NCBI RefSeq assembly: GCF_008831285.2
Contig: NC_045151.1
Location: forward strand, 679,544 to 743,543
Length of the DNA: 64,000 nt
Reading direction: 5' to 3'
Source of the DNA: Nymphaea colorata
Lineage: Eukaryota > Streptophyta > Magnoliopsida > Nymphaeales > Nymphaeaceae
Shown: positions 36,169-48,074 of the stretch, in pieces
How the letters are laid out: each line of letters opens with the position of its first letter
Numbering within the stretch: the first letter of the stretch is position 1
Notes under the pieces: model-generated
Databases searched by the model: none
Told to the model about the DNA's origin: nothing
The model's input: only the letters and a program-made list of their open reading frames with translations
Translations under genes and position numbers: made by a program

Positions 36169-38548
36169 CTGAATCACTTTGAACAACGAGAGAGCAACCA
36201 ACTGAATCGTCTTCACCAATGATGAATGCTTAACTACAGAACCCTTTTCAAGTAGGGGATACTTTTTTATGTGAACCGGAAAGATGCAACTACTTTATCT
36301 TACATTTAATTTAATATTATTATATAATTGTACTTCTCACTAAAGAGAAACGCATCAGCATGTTATCCACAAATTGTTATTTAACTTGAATATATTTGCA
36401 ACCTTGAGCTACTTGCCCTTGAATGTATAACAGATTTATGTCAAAATAAACTAACCTAGATTTCAGGAATATTCTCTTCCGGATATGATAAAAAAATGAT
36501 TTGTCCATACACACCAAAAATGTAACCATGTTACAATCTATGTATTAAACTTCTTCAGTACGTTGTGCTACACAAATTTGGTTTTTGCCTGTCCTTGATA
36601 TAGTGCCTCTTCCCAGTACAAATACTTTTGCTTCATACTTATCTGTGACAAAATTTGCATCTCAATATCCCACATGCATAATGTAAGCTTGATAACATAA
36701 TTTTTAGCTCTTTCATCCTTTTCAAATGCCTTGTCCTTTTCAAACACCAGAATTGCAGCCAAGCTTATATAAGATTTAGTACATAAAGTTGCACACACAA
36801 GACCACTTATAACATGTGGATAAAGGACATTTAATTTTTTTTTTAATTATAATTTGGATAGTCATGTTCACATAATTGGACTTACAATTTCATTCTAAAT
36901 TTTCTTCGAATGTAGTTAAGAAATTTTTCTTGACTCAAATATGACTCTAAGTTCAGTTCCAGGGATATATGAAGATTTACCCGTATCTTTCATTTTGAAT
37001 CAAGATTTAACCAAACTTTAGTTTTATTTATTATTAATTTCCATACAGTTTCCTGTCTAGAAGAGATGGCATAGTATATTAAAATCCGGTAATTGGATTT
37101 TAAATTAGAACCCATATTTGGAACCTATTTTAAACCTGAACTACTTGGACCCTGCAAACATAGGATCGGACCTTTATAAATATGATCAGGTTGTCAAGGT
37201 CAAACGTCAGATTTACATTTGGTCATAAATTGTATACCCAAATCCAAATCCAAACCATAATCAGACTCGAATTTCTTTACCAGATCTGACCCAAACAAAT
37301 CTAAAATTGGGTTAGATATCAAATATATTATTTGGATTTACGACTCTATTTTAAAGTTTCTTTTGAAGGATTTAACTACACAAAGAGACGCGTCATCCAA
37401 GGGACAAAAAAATTTGTAAGATGATGAAACCTAAAACTATTTTGATTTAAGTTTATTTTATAAAATTCAATATAAACATTGTTTCCCTCCCCTTTTTTTT
37501 GTTTTGAACTTGTGGTTTGGACATTTCAGGTTACATATGCAGGCATATTCATATCTAGTTCCACTTTTAAATTTTAATTTTACATTCATTTTGAAATGTG
37601 CAATCGGATTCAGAAGTATCAATCGACGAGGACAAGATTCTATCCTCTCAACGACTAAGCTTACCATTCAGAGGTCATGTTGAATGCGGGACAATGAATT
37701 TTTTTCTTCAAGCATCCATGAGGGATGGGAAAACCAAGGTACTAAGAAGGAGAGCTTTGGTTCTTGCCACTATTCCTTTGATCTTCTGAAGGCAGCCGCT
37801 AGGGAATTTTGAAGGCCAGAAAATGAGTAATTTTCGTTACTTTAAAGCCCGATTCATTATAAAAGCATCGCGCTTAAGAAAATTTTTAACAGATTTAGCT
37901 CCATCTTGCAGGAAGAAAAGAACATCCTCCGGACTGCAACTCACTGGATGACTGTCGAAGGAAGCAACGCTTTTATTATGCCAAAAATTATGACGTGATG
38001 TGTAGACTGCTGAATTTTATGCACTCGATTTTATTGTTATTGAAATGATACGATAGAAACTTGAAAGCTTACTTTACTCAAGAAAAACATGTGGCCGGGG
38101 CCTGACTTCTATAAAACGTGAAAACCCTGACCTCCTGACTCCACAATATATGCTAACGAAGAAAAATTTGATCAAGGGAGAAATGTACAGTCGTGAGAGC
38201 AATAGAAGTCAAAATTTAGCCTCCCCTAGCAACTATTTAAATGTCGGTCAAATTTTTTGACAATCTGATTACAAGATGGCTGGGTTGGGCACACAAGTAC
38301 AATTTCTCTGTCTCACACACACACACTATCTAGCTGCTTTTGTTAGTAGATACAACCATGAGGATGTGATCAACAGGTTTTAGAAGTCCAACAGCCAAAG
38401 AGGTGAGTGAAAAGATGTTGAGCCCATGGGGGCAGTCTAGGTGAGCAGGAGCACAACAACTACCGTCCAGAAAAGACTCGAATAGCCCTCCGCTCTCCCG
38501 CCCCCAAGATCCTCGGCTGTGTCAGAACTTGAGTGGAGTCAACTTACA
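36169..38548. other. Intergenic, no supported gene
   Basis: AT-rich. A weak AATCCAAATCC repeat spans about 37070-37340. Frames at 36568-36798 (minus) and 37598-37789 (plus) are short and unrecognised. A CA run lies near 38315-38327. Confidence 0.45.
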
Positions 38549-38780
38549 CTCTAGAGCATAGCTAGCAAACTTATGGCTTGGACTTGGATCGGCCAATGAC
38601 TGGGTCATCGGGTCAATGAGTTGACACGTCGACTCGGTTGAGTCAAGTCAGGGCCGAGTCAAGCCAGGTTGGGACGGGTTAGGGACAAATTGGGCCGAGA
38701 GTCAAGGACAAGCCGCGCCAACCTTGACTCTCGGCCAGGTTCTGGTGATCTGAGATTCCCCAGCCAACTATGCTCTAGAG
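38549..38780. mobile_element. MITE with perfect 13-bp TIR CTCTAGAGCATAG
   Basis: CTCTAGAGCATAG at 38549-38561 is exactly inverted at 38768-38780. The interior is full of GACTCGG / GAGTCAA permutations, with an inverted pair around GGCCGAGAGTCAAGG (38691) and CCTTGACTCTCGGCC (38722), able to form a long hairpin. Related GAGTC-rich sequence occurs at 39.5-40.0 and 45.0-45.25 kb. Confidence 0.75.
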
Positions 38781-39478
38781 AACAGCTTAAATTGAATAAG
38801 TTTTAGTAACGTACTTCTCTGGTTGTGTGCATTGACATGAGTAGCAAAGTGAAACAATAGCTATAACCAGGGTGGACTTCTGAAATTGATTTCTCTAATA
38901 AGCAACTGTGGCAGCCAGGGCCATTACTTCGCTTATACTAACAGAAATGTACATAAAATGCACCATAAATGTTTGCCACCCTTTAGGGGAATAATACTGA
39001 TTGCCTATAAATAGTTTAACAAGCTGAAATCTACCGATTCATTACCGCTAAACTCAAACAGCCAGAATCACTAAACTCAAACATCTAGAATGGCAGCCAA
39101 AATGATTTAGACACCCATAAACATTACATAGACGCTGCAAGCTTACGAGAAAATCTCTTTACAAAGTTCTGCTTCAACCATGGTAACTGAAATCCTATGT
39201 GGCCAAAGAGTCGGTATCCCTAATTTTGAAAAGCAACCAAAAAGCATGGAATAGACAGTTCCTTGGGAAAATGCAAGATCATTCACAAGCCACGGCATTA
39301 TGAAAATGTCCACCATCAAATAACACAACTGCATAATTAGCAACATAAGAATCAAACATATCATGAAAGCTCGTCGACAATTAAACAACTAATGAATACA
39401 ATCTCTTTATGAACTTGATTGCTGGGTTTTTACCCCATATAAATTCATTTTCTTTTAATCTTTTGAAACAATTTCAAG
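38781..39478. other. Intergenic, no gene seen
   Basis: No protein-like frame is recognised; the 81-residue minus-strand frame at 39143-39388 lacks motifs. Confidence 0.45.
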
Positions 39479-39992
39479 GTTTTAAAACCTAGTGACTCAG
39501 GATTCGACTAGGAGTGAATAACTCGGTATTTGTTGGGTCAACTCAGTCACTCGGAACAACTTTATTTTTTGAATGAAGTACATCTTCATATGTATAAATA
39601 CTGCTTGCGATACTTACAAAGCTGATATATTACAAACAATATGTATAATAATGTGTATCCATATATAGAATATAAACCTTATTAATATATTTACTACAAT
39701 CATGTAACGAGTGTCTGTCTGTACATGCACGCCAAGACACATCTATATAATTATTTATATTGCTGCAGAGATTTGATATAACGTGGTTTTGGTATTATTC
39801 ATAAGTACATTTATATAATGTGCACACTTCCATAGAAGACTCGGTCAAACTCACCTTTGACGATAACTAAGTCTAGACATCCCATGGCTCGGCCTAGTCA
39901 TATCAAATCCTGGTTTTTTTATTCCTTTGACCAGGTTGAGGACCGAGTCATTTAGTCAACCAAGTCAACGTGACTCGGCTGGGTTTTTAAAC
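39479..39992. repeat. GAGTC-rich inverted-repeat element
   Basis: The left end GGTTTTAAAACCTAGTGACTC is roughly inverted at the right end GTGACTCGGCTGGGTTTTTAAAC. GACTCGG-type repeats occupy both ends, and an AT-rich middle (39570-39840) may be an insertion. Same repeat vocabulary as 38.6 and 45.1 kb. Confidence 0.5.
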
Positions 39993-40581
39993 ATTGATCA
40001 ATTTTATCAATTACTATGAAAAGTTTTGTCTATTACTATGAAAAGCAAATAAAGTTTTAGTTACAGGATACTTAAATTACTAATTTCATTGATGCTGTTT
40101 GTTATACCGATATAAAATTTTCTTCAACAATTTGTACTTCCAATGATACTTTTGGTGTTCCATTTGTATATTAAGATTTTTGCTCACGCATACACACACA
40201 TGCAGACGAATAAGAAAAGAAGCAAGGCAGTCCCGTTGTATCCATTTTAACAGAAATATTGCAGCCCCCTTGTGTTCATTTTAATAGAAATTTTGCAGCA
40301 AGCATCTCAGACTCATATCCATGCCTGTGATTGCCATGGATGGCAACTTTAAATGAGGGATAACATACAGGGAAGAGAGCATGATGTGGAAGTGATTTTT
40401 CCCAAGAAGGCAGTTGATGGAGTTGATGGAACTGCTCTTGATTCATGAAAATTGAATAATAACAGGCAGTATACACTAAAGTTATCAAAGATATTTCTTG
40501 CTTCTACTGGTTCCCTAGTGTTTTGGCATAAAAAGTATGAAGCCTCTAAATTCACCCAACAACTGAGAAAAAAGGCAGAAT
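39993..40581 (-). other. 3' flank of the L14 gene, no other gene
   Basis: Lies downstream of the minus-strand ribosomal protein gene. Part of it is presumably its 3' UTR. No further coding signal is visible. Confidence 0.45.
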
Positions 40582-43373
40582 TCATGCAATATGTTCTGCT
40601 AGGGTCAAAATTTTGACATGTTTCATTTTCCTAAGCTCGTGTGGCACGGGACCAAAAACTCGAGTTCCAATAGGCTCACCTTGTTTATTGATAAGGACAA
40701 CTGCATTATCGTCAAACTTTATTTCACTCCCGTCACATCGTCCACGTTGCATGGCAGCACGAACAACAACACAATAGACAACATCTCCTTTCTTGACTTT
40801 GCCACGAGGCTGGGCTTCTTTGACAGAGGCAATTATGGTGTCACCTAGTTTTGCCCCTCTTTTTCTTTTCAGTGCCTGTATGCACATGACACGTTTTGCC
40901 CCCGAGTTATCCACAACCTTAAGGTTTGTTCTCATTTGTATGAATGTCCTTTGCTGCTGAAAAAGGCCACACGATAATCAATCAAGTGAGCAACATTCTG
41001 CCGACTTTATCAGCATTCACAGGCAGAATAAAGGAACGTAATGGTGCTTAAACAACAAAAGCAACACAAATAGTTCATTTGGAATTGCTCAGAATACTTA
41101 TGCAGCCCAAGCAAATGTGCTCTCTCTTTTAACGGGTAGATTACTAGTTCAAAATATAAGAAAAGGAAGTGGAAGCAATGTACAAACCTGTGACCAAAAT
41201 GGGCATCTTGCTATGGGATTGGATGATGCACTCATTGTTCCATTGCAATTACTAGTAATACCACTCAACAATGAGCGACCAACTGCAATAACATAAAAAA
41301 GCATATTTACCATGTAGAGTGCTTCCTAATCATGTCACAATAAAAAAAAAAGACAAATAAATACTGGTTCATAATTTTTCGGGCATTAATAAGATATCTG
41401 CCACAAAAGTTCCCTGCCTGTTTCAAGCTTCAACTTGCATCCAATTAGAGAACAAATAGCGCAAAATATATAACAGATAACCAGGTGACAAACTTTAATA
41501 ACCAGGAAAGCCATACTACAGAAGAAAACAGCCCTGCTGGAGGATGGCCCCCCATCTTTATTACACAAAAACTGAATCACAAAAAATACAGCAACAAACC
41601 AAAGAAAACCATACTACAGAAAAGAAACAATCTCCGAAGAACAATGAAGAAGAAAATCAAAATACCATATTGAACAGAAAGTGCATTCTCAATCATAATC
41701 ATCTTTTTTCTCTCTTAAAGCCCAAAGCATGTGCAAGAGCAACATAAATTCTTTAAATAAATTGAGCAACAATAATTCCCCAAAATCGCACTAATATCCC
41801 AGCAATAACTTCAATTCATGATCCTGACAGCATACAGCAGCGCATACAGCTTTACTGTGGCCGAGGACGAATGACCTAAGATACTGCATTCCTTTTGCAA
41901 TGCAACACTTTTCCAACCGCAATACATTGTAAAACAAATTGAATTCTCAAAACATTAATGAAGGACATTTTTACAAAATAAAAATATATCCAATTAAACA
42001 ATTTGGACAAACAACTTTTCCACTTTTCTCTTTTTTCACATAATGTTTCACATACAGAAAGAAATTTCAGATTCAACCTACAATACTTTGAGTACCTACC
42101 CTTACTTCATTGATGTATCCATCTATTTAGCTACAATGATGGGCATAAAGAAGGGGAAAATTCCTTTCCAACTTCAAGGTGAAAATATGCTTAAGATATG
42201 CCAGAATAAAATCATTCACATGGTTGTTATTCCTAAAATAGGATCCCTTTTCAGACCAAACAAACAGATCATATAGACAAAGGGGTAAAAAGCCAGGGAG
42301 AATAATCTGAAGATAAAAAATATTTGATCCAGATCACAAGAAACATTCCTGGACTCTACCATCACTCCATCAATCAGAATGACTATTTAACAACTTCTGA
42401 GTACTACTGTGAGGAGGATGGAAACAATTTAAAGGCATTTCTGGAAAACATAGGTGCAGCACTAGTAACAATAAAGAGATCATACTACTAGAGGGTCCCT
42501 AATAATGACAAGCTGGTATACCTACTTAGAACCATAACATCAAGAAGTTTAAATGCTAAATTCTTTAGAAAATAATAAACCTTAATCACATAGCTAATCT
42601 AAATAAACAAGTTAGCACCCCTTGTAATAAGCTTGGATGTCATATATGCCATGTGAAGAAAATGATGTCGAACTGAAAAAGATAACATCAACAATGGCTT
42701 TCCACAAGACGTATGAAGACAAGATAACTGATAAAGTAATAATGGGTCCATGATTTGAGGAGATACCCCAGACAACATATCAGAATATACCTACTCTACA
42801 AAATAGGATAATCGAGGCAACAAAAGTAATACCAAGATTAGTGATTTCTTTTCCAGAGGGAACCATACCCATCCAACAAAGTAGAATACTCATCTTCATG
42901 AGACTTTAGAATAAAATTGCCGCTACCAATGACCAAGGGTGGACATTATCAAGAAAGTAAAATATTAAAAACTTCGGCCATGACTGGCTTGAACAATTAT
43001 ATACTAACAAATTAAAAAATACAGGATGAATTTACTACACAAAATTGAGTTCAGTGATGATATAAAACAAATTATTCCTTCAAGATATAAGTCATTCTTA
43101 ACATGACAGCATTAAAAAATAGAGGGCAATGAACAAATCAACATTAGTGATGTTTCATATTTTTCAGTTTCCAGAAGCAATATTTGGAACTTCACCTACA
43201 TAGAACACTGCATAGGATAGATAACGTCATAGGAAACTGAACGAAATTACTACTGAAGAACTTCAAAAAATGTGAAAACTGCACTGATATAATGCGTTTG
43301 AATCTCTAGACGTTAAAAACAGATAAAAGAATCATATACCAGTGGAACAAGCACGTGAAAAAGAGGAACTCAT
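40582..43373 (-). CDS. HLL: Mitochondrial ribosomal protein L14 (HUELLENLOS type), 167 residues
   Basis: CDS exons in reading order: 43373-43340, 41282-41188, 40956-40582, with GT..AG introns and fitting phases (11 codons plus 1 base, then 32, then 125 codons). The last exon encodes a complete uL14 domain: [18 protein letters not shown], the Lys/Gly-rich KVKKGD segment, [16 protein letters not shown] and the signature [13 protein letters not shown] near the C-terminus. The upstream part ([10 protein letters not shown] .. GRSLL .. QQRTFIQ) is Ser/Arg-rich, like a mitochondrial presequence, and matches the N-terminal pattern of Arabidopsis HUELLENLOS, whose loss disturbs ovule growth. It would bind 23S-type rRNA in the large mitoribosomal subunit. 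HLL and its paralogue HLP cannot be separated with certainty here. Confidence 0.93.
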
Positions 43374-43412
43374 GTCTGTGCAGAGGACCTTGAATAATAG
43401 TTCGAGTTTCTT
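43374..43412 (-). promoter_or_regulatory. HLL: 5' UTR part of L14 exon carrying the start codon
   Basis: A strong acceptor (TTTTCTTGGCAG) ends just above 43412, leaving 39 leader bases without ATG before the start at 43373. This supports an upstream non-coding exon. Confidence 0.6.
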
Positions 43413-43486
43413 CTGCCAAGAAAACGACAATCAGAACTTCAGATGAAAGTTGAAGCAATTTCAGTTGATATTATGTATTTGTGTGC

Positions 43487-43504
43487 ATGTGTGTGTGTGT
43501 GTGT

Positions 43505-43539
<35 letters not shown>
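43487..43539. repeat. Compound GT / GA microsatellite
   Basis: A GT run (about 43487-43504) followed by a GA run (43508-43539), inside the 5'-UTR intron of the L14 gene. Confidence 0.9.
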
Positions 43540-43540
<1 letters not shown>

Positions 43541-44609
43541 ATCTGTTTAAGATATGATCTTCATTTAACCAATTTTTTAGGTTTACACCCATGCATCATA
43601 ACAATGAAAGATGAAAGACAAAGTGCATTAGTGAAGCTAATCACAGGTTGAGAAACTATTCATCTCGTTAAAACTGAGGTGTACGTTACTAAACCTTGTC
43701 TAACAAGAAAATGGAAGTTGGAAGCAAGTTCATGGGACTGTTATGACTTATGACTTCGCCAAGTTGATGGGAGACTATACAAACCATTTGATTTCATCCA
43801 ATATTCAAATATTCTATATACTTTCATTGCACCTGCCTATCCCTATGCTGATGTGCTCCTTACTTGACAACACATGCCTACCTATAATTAAGGTTGCAAA
43901 TAGCTCAGAATTAGGAAGGCTAAATACAGGGACGATCATTTATACAGGCTATGCAGGAAATAGCAGAAAACTAGTGAAACCACCAAACCATGTCTGAACC
44001 ACCCGCATCACAGGATTGTTTGGTATAGGATTTCCCAGTTGATCTTTTCTTCTGGCTTATGAAGTTTAATGGCAAATGGAAAATGACAACATGTCCACAA
44101 ACTAGCAGGGTCATCATAGGTTTGGTTATGCAGTTCTTATCCAAATTCAAAAATTAAATTCCTAATTGAGATAACTTAGCTCATGTCAGTTTTGCTTCCG
44201 ATTTTCAGGTATCAGACTGAAATTAAGTCAGGTGCAAACATATTAGACTCATTTTAGTTTACTGAATCCGATCGATCTGAATATACCAACGAACAAAGAA
44301 GCTAAAAAGTTCACCAAGATCATCAGAAAAATGCATTTTGCTAGCACGAGAGCTACCTTCACGACAAAAGCGAAAGCAAGTTCCGTCAAACGCAAAAAAA
44401 AAGACAAAGATCTAATATGCTAGAGAAAAAAAGGAAAACTAAAGGCAGCCCTTGTTGCAGCAGAGAGACAGAGAAGGAAGGACTGTCTGCTAGCGGGCCT
44501 CATTTGAAACACTGAGAGAGGAAATGGCTGCCGGTCGGTATGACATTGCTGGCCGGCAGCCTTCAACCTAGAGAGAGAGAGGGAGAGAGAAAGATTCAGT
44601 CAAACTCAC

Positions 44610-44755
44610 CTGAACGCACCTGCTCGGGTTTAAAGGAACCAGTAATCGTCGGAGAGATAGAGAGACTGGGGCGCCGGTGTTCGTCGGAGAGTGGAGAGGG
44701 GCGCCGGCGTTCGTTGGGTGGAAGGAGGGGTTACTAAGGGAACACCGCACCTGAG
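44610..44755 (-). promoter_or_regulatory. HLL: Probable non-coding first exon of the L14 gene
   Basis: On the minus strand this GC-rich, CT-rich block has no ATG and ends in a consensus donor (CAG|GTGAGT, donor starting at 44609). Together with the acceptor before 43412 it forms a 5'-UTR intron of about 1.2 kb. The 5' border near 44755 is an estimate. Confidence 0.55.
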
Positions 44756-45035
44756 CTGATCGAAAATCCCTTTTTACTTGACGAGATAAAAGCATTAAAA
44801 TTAAAAAAATGTTCTAATGTGCATTTATAAACGAAACCAAATGCGCCAGAAGCGCGCCTCAACCCTTGGCATTGAAGCGTTCGAGGGCCTGATGGCGTAC
44901 GTTTCCCCATCGGAGCGCACGCACTTGACAAGCTGAATCGAGCCACGCCGTCCCACGACAAGTCGACGCCTGTTTCTAGAACGTAGGCATGCATCCCGTG
45001 TTTGCATCAGCGGAAGAGATCCAGTTGACAAACAC

Positions 45036-45252
45036 GTGACTCGGACTCGGATCAGCAGGTGAAGGGGTCACTGGGTTAATGAGTTGGCTGGTCAACTCTA
45101 TCGAGTTTTAAAATAACTTGAATTGAGCAGGTTGGGGCGAGTAGAGATGAGGTGAGTCAAGGGCAAGTTGGTTCATCTTTGACTTGTGGCCAGGTTTTTT
45201 TAACGATGCTCGAGCCAACTTGGCAAGTCAGCTAACTATGATCTAAAGAACA
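45036..45252. repeat. GAGTC-rich repeat related to the 38.6-kb MITE
   Basis: Contains GACTCGGACTCGGATCAGCAG, TGGCCAGG and an end resembling CTAACTATGATCTAAAGAACA, a diverged form of the 38.78-kb end (CAACTATGCTCTAGAGAACA). Confidence 0.5.
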
Positions 45253-45474
45253 CACTCGTTCTGCTATGGGTGGCCACCAAACCAATGCTATTAATTCATC
45301 CAGAAGTGAAGGGTTTTGAAGGATTATGAAAACTATTTTGTGCAGCAATATCTTCTCTTAGGTGCCTCTCTCTCTATCGCTCTTTCTTTTTTTTTTAGTG
45401 GCCTTGATTTCAAAAACATGTCTTGCATTTTCCGCGTAACTTTGGTCGGCAACCATAAAATAGAGGCTGGAAAG

Positions 45475-45580
45475 TTAACGTCGGTAAGTTTGAAACATGT
45501 AACTTTTTTTTCTTGCATTTTTCTAGAACGTCTTTAGCAGCATATTTATCGTCATTATTTCAGTCTAACCATGTTCTTAA
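45475..45580. repeat. Fragment of the loop (B) segment of the DUF761-associated repeat
   Basis: GTTTGAAACATGTAAC .. TTTCTAGAACGTCTTTAGCAGCATATTTATC .. CTAACCATGTTCT matches the loop segments at 48.1, 49.05, 62.45 and 63.6 kb. No arm is attached. Confidence 0.6.
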
Positions 45581-45790
45581 GGGTGCGTTTGATACACAAG
45601 GAAGAATTTAACGTGGTAAATTTACCACGGTAAATTTTTTTGGAAAAAAAATACAGGATAAAATTTAACCCTCTTCCGATTTGAGGTCATGTTTGATGCA
45701 CAAGAAGAATTTAACCCGGTAAATTTAACCCTGTTTGATGCACAAGGAAGAATTTAACCTGATAAATTTAACCCTGTTTGATGCACATGA
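45581..45790. repeat. Tandem copies of the GTTTGATGCACA end sequence
   Basis: GTTTGATRCACAAGGAAGAATTTAAC or close variants occur at about 45587, 45690 and 45730, with a further GTTTGATGCACATGA at about 45776, separated by GGTAAATTTAACCCT units. These look like stacked ends of the MITE family at 18.44 kb. Confidence 0.6.
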
Positions 45791-46247
45791 TAGAAAAATT
45801 AGGGGACTTTTTTCAGAACTGCAATAAGTTGTTCTTTTTTCTTCTCATCCCCAATTTGACGTGGGAAGAAATTAGAAGATGATCTTCCAAAACAAGAAAA
45901 TGTCTACACCTACGCCCTTTGGCTGAAAACAACAGACCATCCACCATGTTATTGACCCAACTGAACAATAAATAAAAAAGCAGCCAACAATGAAAAATAA
46001 CTTCCGCAATTGGACTTGATTCACAAAGAACAGACATTTCATTCATGTGATAAATAACAATTGCTAATGATTAACTACAAAATAGAACTAATATGCATCC
46101 AACATGGAATTTGCAGCTTATAAATTAGATATAAGGTTAAATTTGAAAGTCATGGAAAAGCAAATATAGAGTCTCAACAGAGTCCAAGGAGCATAAGTGA
46201 AGAATCAAGCTGTTATAGTTCCTGATAAATTCTAGTTCATTCTGGAT

Positions 46248-46950
46248 TTATACAAATGGAAATGCTTTATCATTTATAGCAATATCATTTTGATTTATCA
46301 AGTACAACGGATGGTGGTATGTGGAGCCAAGTTGCAGACACGCTAAAAACAGGTGACTTCTGTCAAGATTGCCACATGCACTGCAAGATCCTAAGAATTC
46401 AGTAAGGCGCCGAAGATAGACAAGTGCCTCGCATGGTACTGGATCATAGTCATAATCATCATATACAAACATCAAAAGTAGATTACACTTGCAAAGAAAT
46501 ACCGTAAAGGAACCTTAACCCTCAAAATTCAGTGGGATTCTTAAACACCAGCCTCAGTAAGGACTCGTTGGCCATAAGTGGCCACAATCCAATATAGAGG
46601 GAATTGCGCGTAGACCTTGTCACAACTTAGAAAGCAAATCCGCTTCAGTAAAAGCATAATGCGAGACTTCTGAAATTGAACTTGACATGTTCCATTAAAT
46701 GCCAAGAGCATGCTCCACATTAGGAGATCGATAATGAGAAAGGTTATCCCCAAAAGAAGTTGGAAGGAAAAGAATTTTAGGAAAAACAGCTGAAAAATGT
46801 CCCTTTTCAAGAAGCAAGGTGCCGGTGGAGATGATGAACTCCACAAGGGAAGCAGACCTAAACAAATTGTCGATGATATAAGGCAGTTATCATGCCACCA
46901 AATACTGCACAAGCACATATACACAGATAGTGAGAGAGAAAGGAGCGACC

Positions 46951-47003
<53 letters not shown>

Positions 47004-47330
47004 GTGTAGGCGACTTAGCGAACACATTTGCTCACTGAAGCATAGCGATGGCTCTCTGAAAGGCCTGGTTTCCATTGTTGGTCCTCCTCGATCACGAAGG
47101 ATAGAGAGGAACAATCTGGAACCGATTGCAAGAGAGAGACAGAGGGCGTTTTTGAAAAAGGGACACATCGAGAGCAAGAGAAACCCTTACATGAGCGGCG
47201 ACTGTGGCGTTGGAGAACCGGCGGAGGAGCGGAGCAGCAACGGCGGAGCGGCGACGGTGAGAGCGGCGACGGTCTCGAATGCGAGGGAGGGAGGAGGAGA
47301 CTGGTGAAATGAGGGGAAAGCGTCAGAGGT
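46248..47330 (-). pseudogene. Unresolved minus-strand gene or gene relic
   Basis: Three pieces look exon-like on the minus strand. Around 47330-47200 a GC-rich block reads R/S/A-rich (containing SAVAAPLLRRFSNATVAAH, presequence-like) up to a GTAAGG donor, without an in-frame ATG. Around 46890-46700 a 63-codon frame contains LEKGHFSAVFPKILFLP and is then interrupted by TAA. Around 46475-46330 a frame contains DPVPCEALVYLRRL. I recognise no family. The interruptions suggest a broken gene, but an unmodelled gene with short exons is also possible. Confidence 0.25.
46953..47003. repeat. (GA)n microsatellite
   Basis: A nearly pure GA run of about 50 bp inside the unresolved region. Confidence 0.9.
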
Positions 47331-47333
47331 CGA

Positions 47334-47396
47334 GCGGGTGAAATTTCACCCGCCCGTACAGTTTTTTCTGGAAAAATTGGTTATCAAACGGGTCCT
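47334..47396. repeat. GCGGGTGAAATTTCACCCGC palindrome and MITE end
   Basis: A perfect 20-bp palindrome (47334-47353) followed by CCGTACAG and the inverted end GGACCCGTTTGATAACC. The same core and order occur at 23.68-23.81 kb. Confidence 0.6.
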
Positions 47397-47717
47397 AAGC
47401 ATAGACAAGGGGCAAAATAGTGGTGGATCTCTTTCGGGCGGGCCGTATCAACAACAACTTTATAACTAGGAGGCACCTTTTTGAAATCATAGCTAAATTA
47501 TAGTCCTTTCATGAAAATATTCCATGTATGACCTTAAAACTAATTCGAAAAAGCTCATGTACACAGTTTTTAATTGTTTGACATGCATTCCAAGTTACCT
47601 AAGCAGAAGTGAATTCTCCAAACACATTTATACACAAAATGTAAGTGGGATAAAAACCGTGAGATGAGATTCTCTCTCTTTTAAATCAAAACGAAGCTAC
47701 TTGAAATTCATCGAAGC

Positions 47718-47796
<79 letters not shown>

Positions 47797-48074
47797 GACG
47801 GACGAACAAAATTTGGTGCGAATTAGATATTAACACGGCCATGCATAATGATGAGAAATATTGAGCATCTTGAACGAAACTGAGTTGTCAGGCAGTTCAC
47901 ACAAGACGGAAGAAGCTATGGCTCCGCGCTTTTCATATTCTCTTTTGAGATTCCAGCAATAAACGACCATGCTTGGTCTGCACTTCTTGAAGTTCCATTT
48001 CAGGCCGTTGGAGTAAGCGAAGGAAGCAGCTAAGTTGGAAGGAAGAGAGGAAAGAAAGAAATATGAACTGTATT
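47397..48074. other. Intergenic with loop-segment fragment and TA microsatellite
   Basis: 47397-47480 resembles part of the B segment (GGTGGATCTCTTT .. CAACTTTATAACTA). A (TA)n tract of about 72 bp lies at 47721-47793. No gene. Confidence 0.5.

Noticed and set aside
44540-44737. Plus-strand frame of 65 residues
   Set aside because: Opposite the probable non-coding first exon of the L14 gene; low complexity.
46797-47307. Plus-strand frames rich in Arg-Glu
   Set aside because: Produced by the GA microsatellite.
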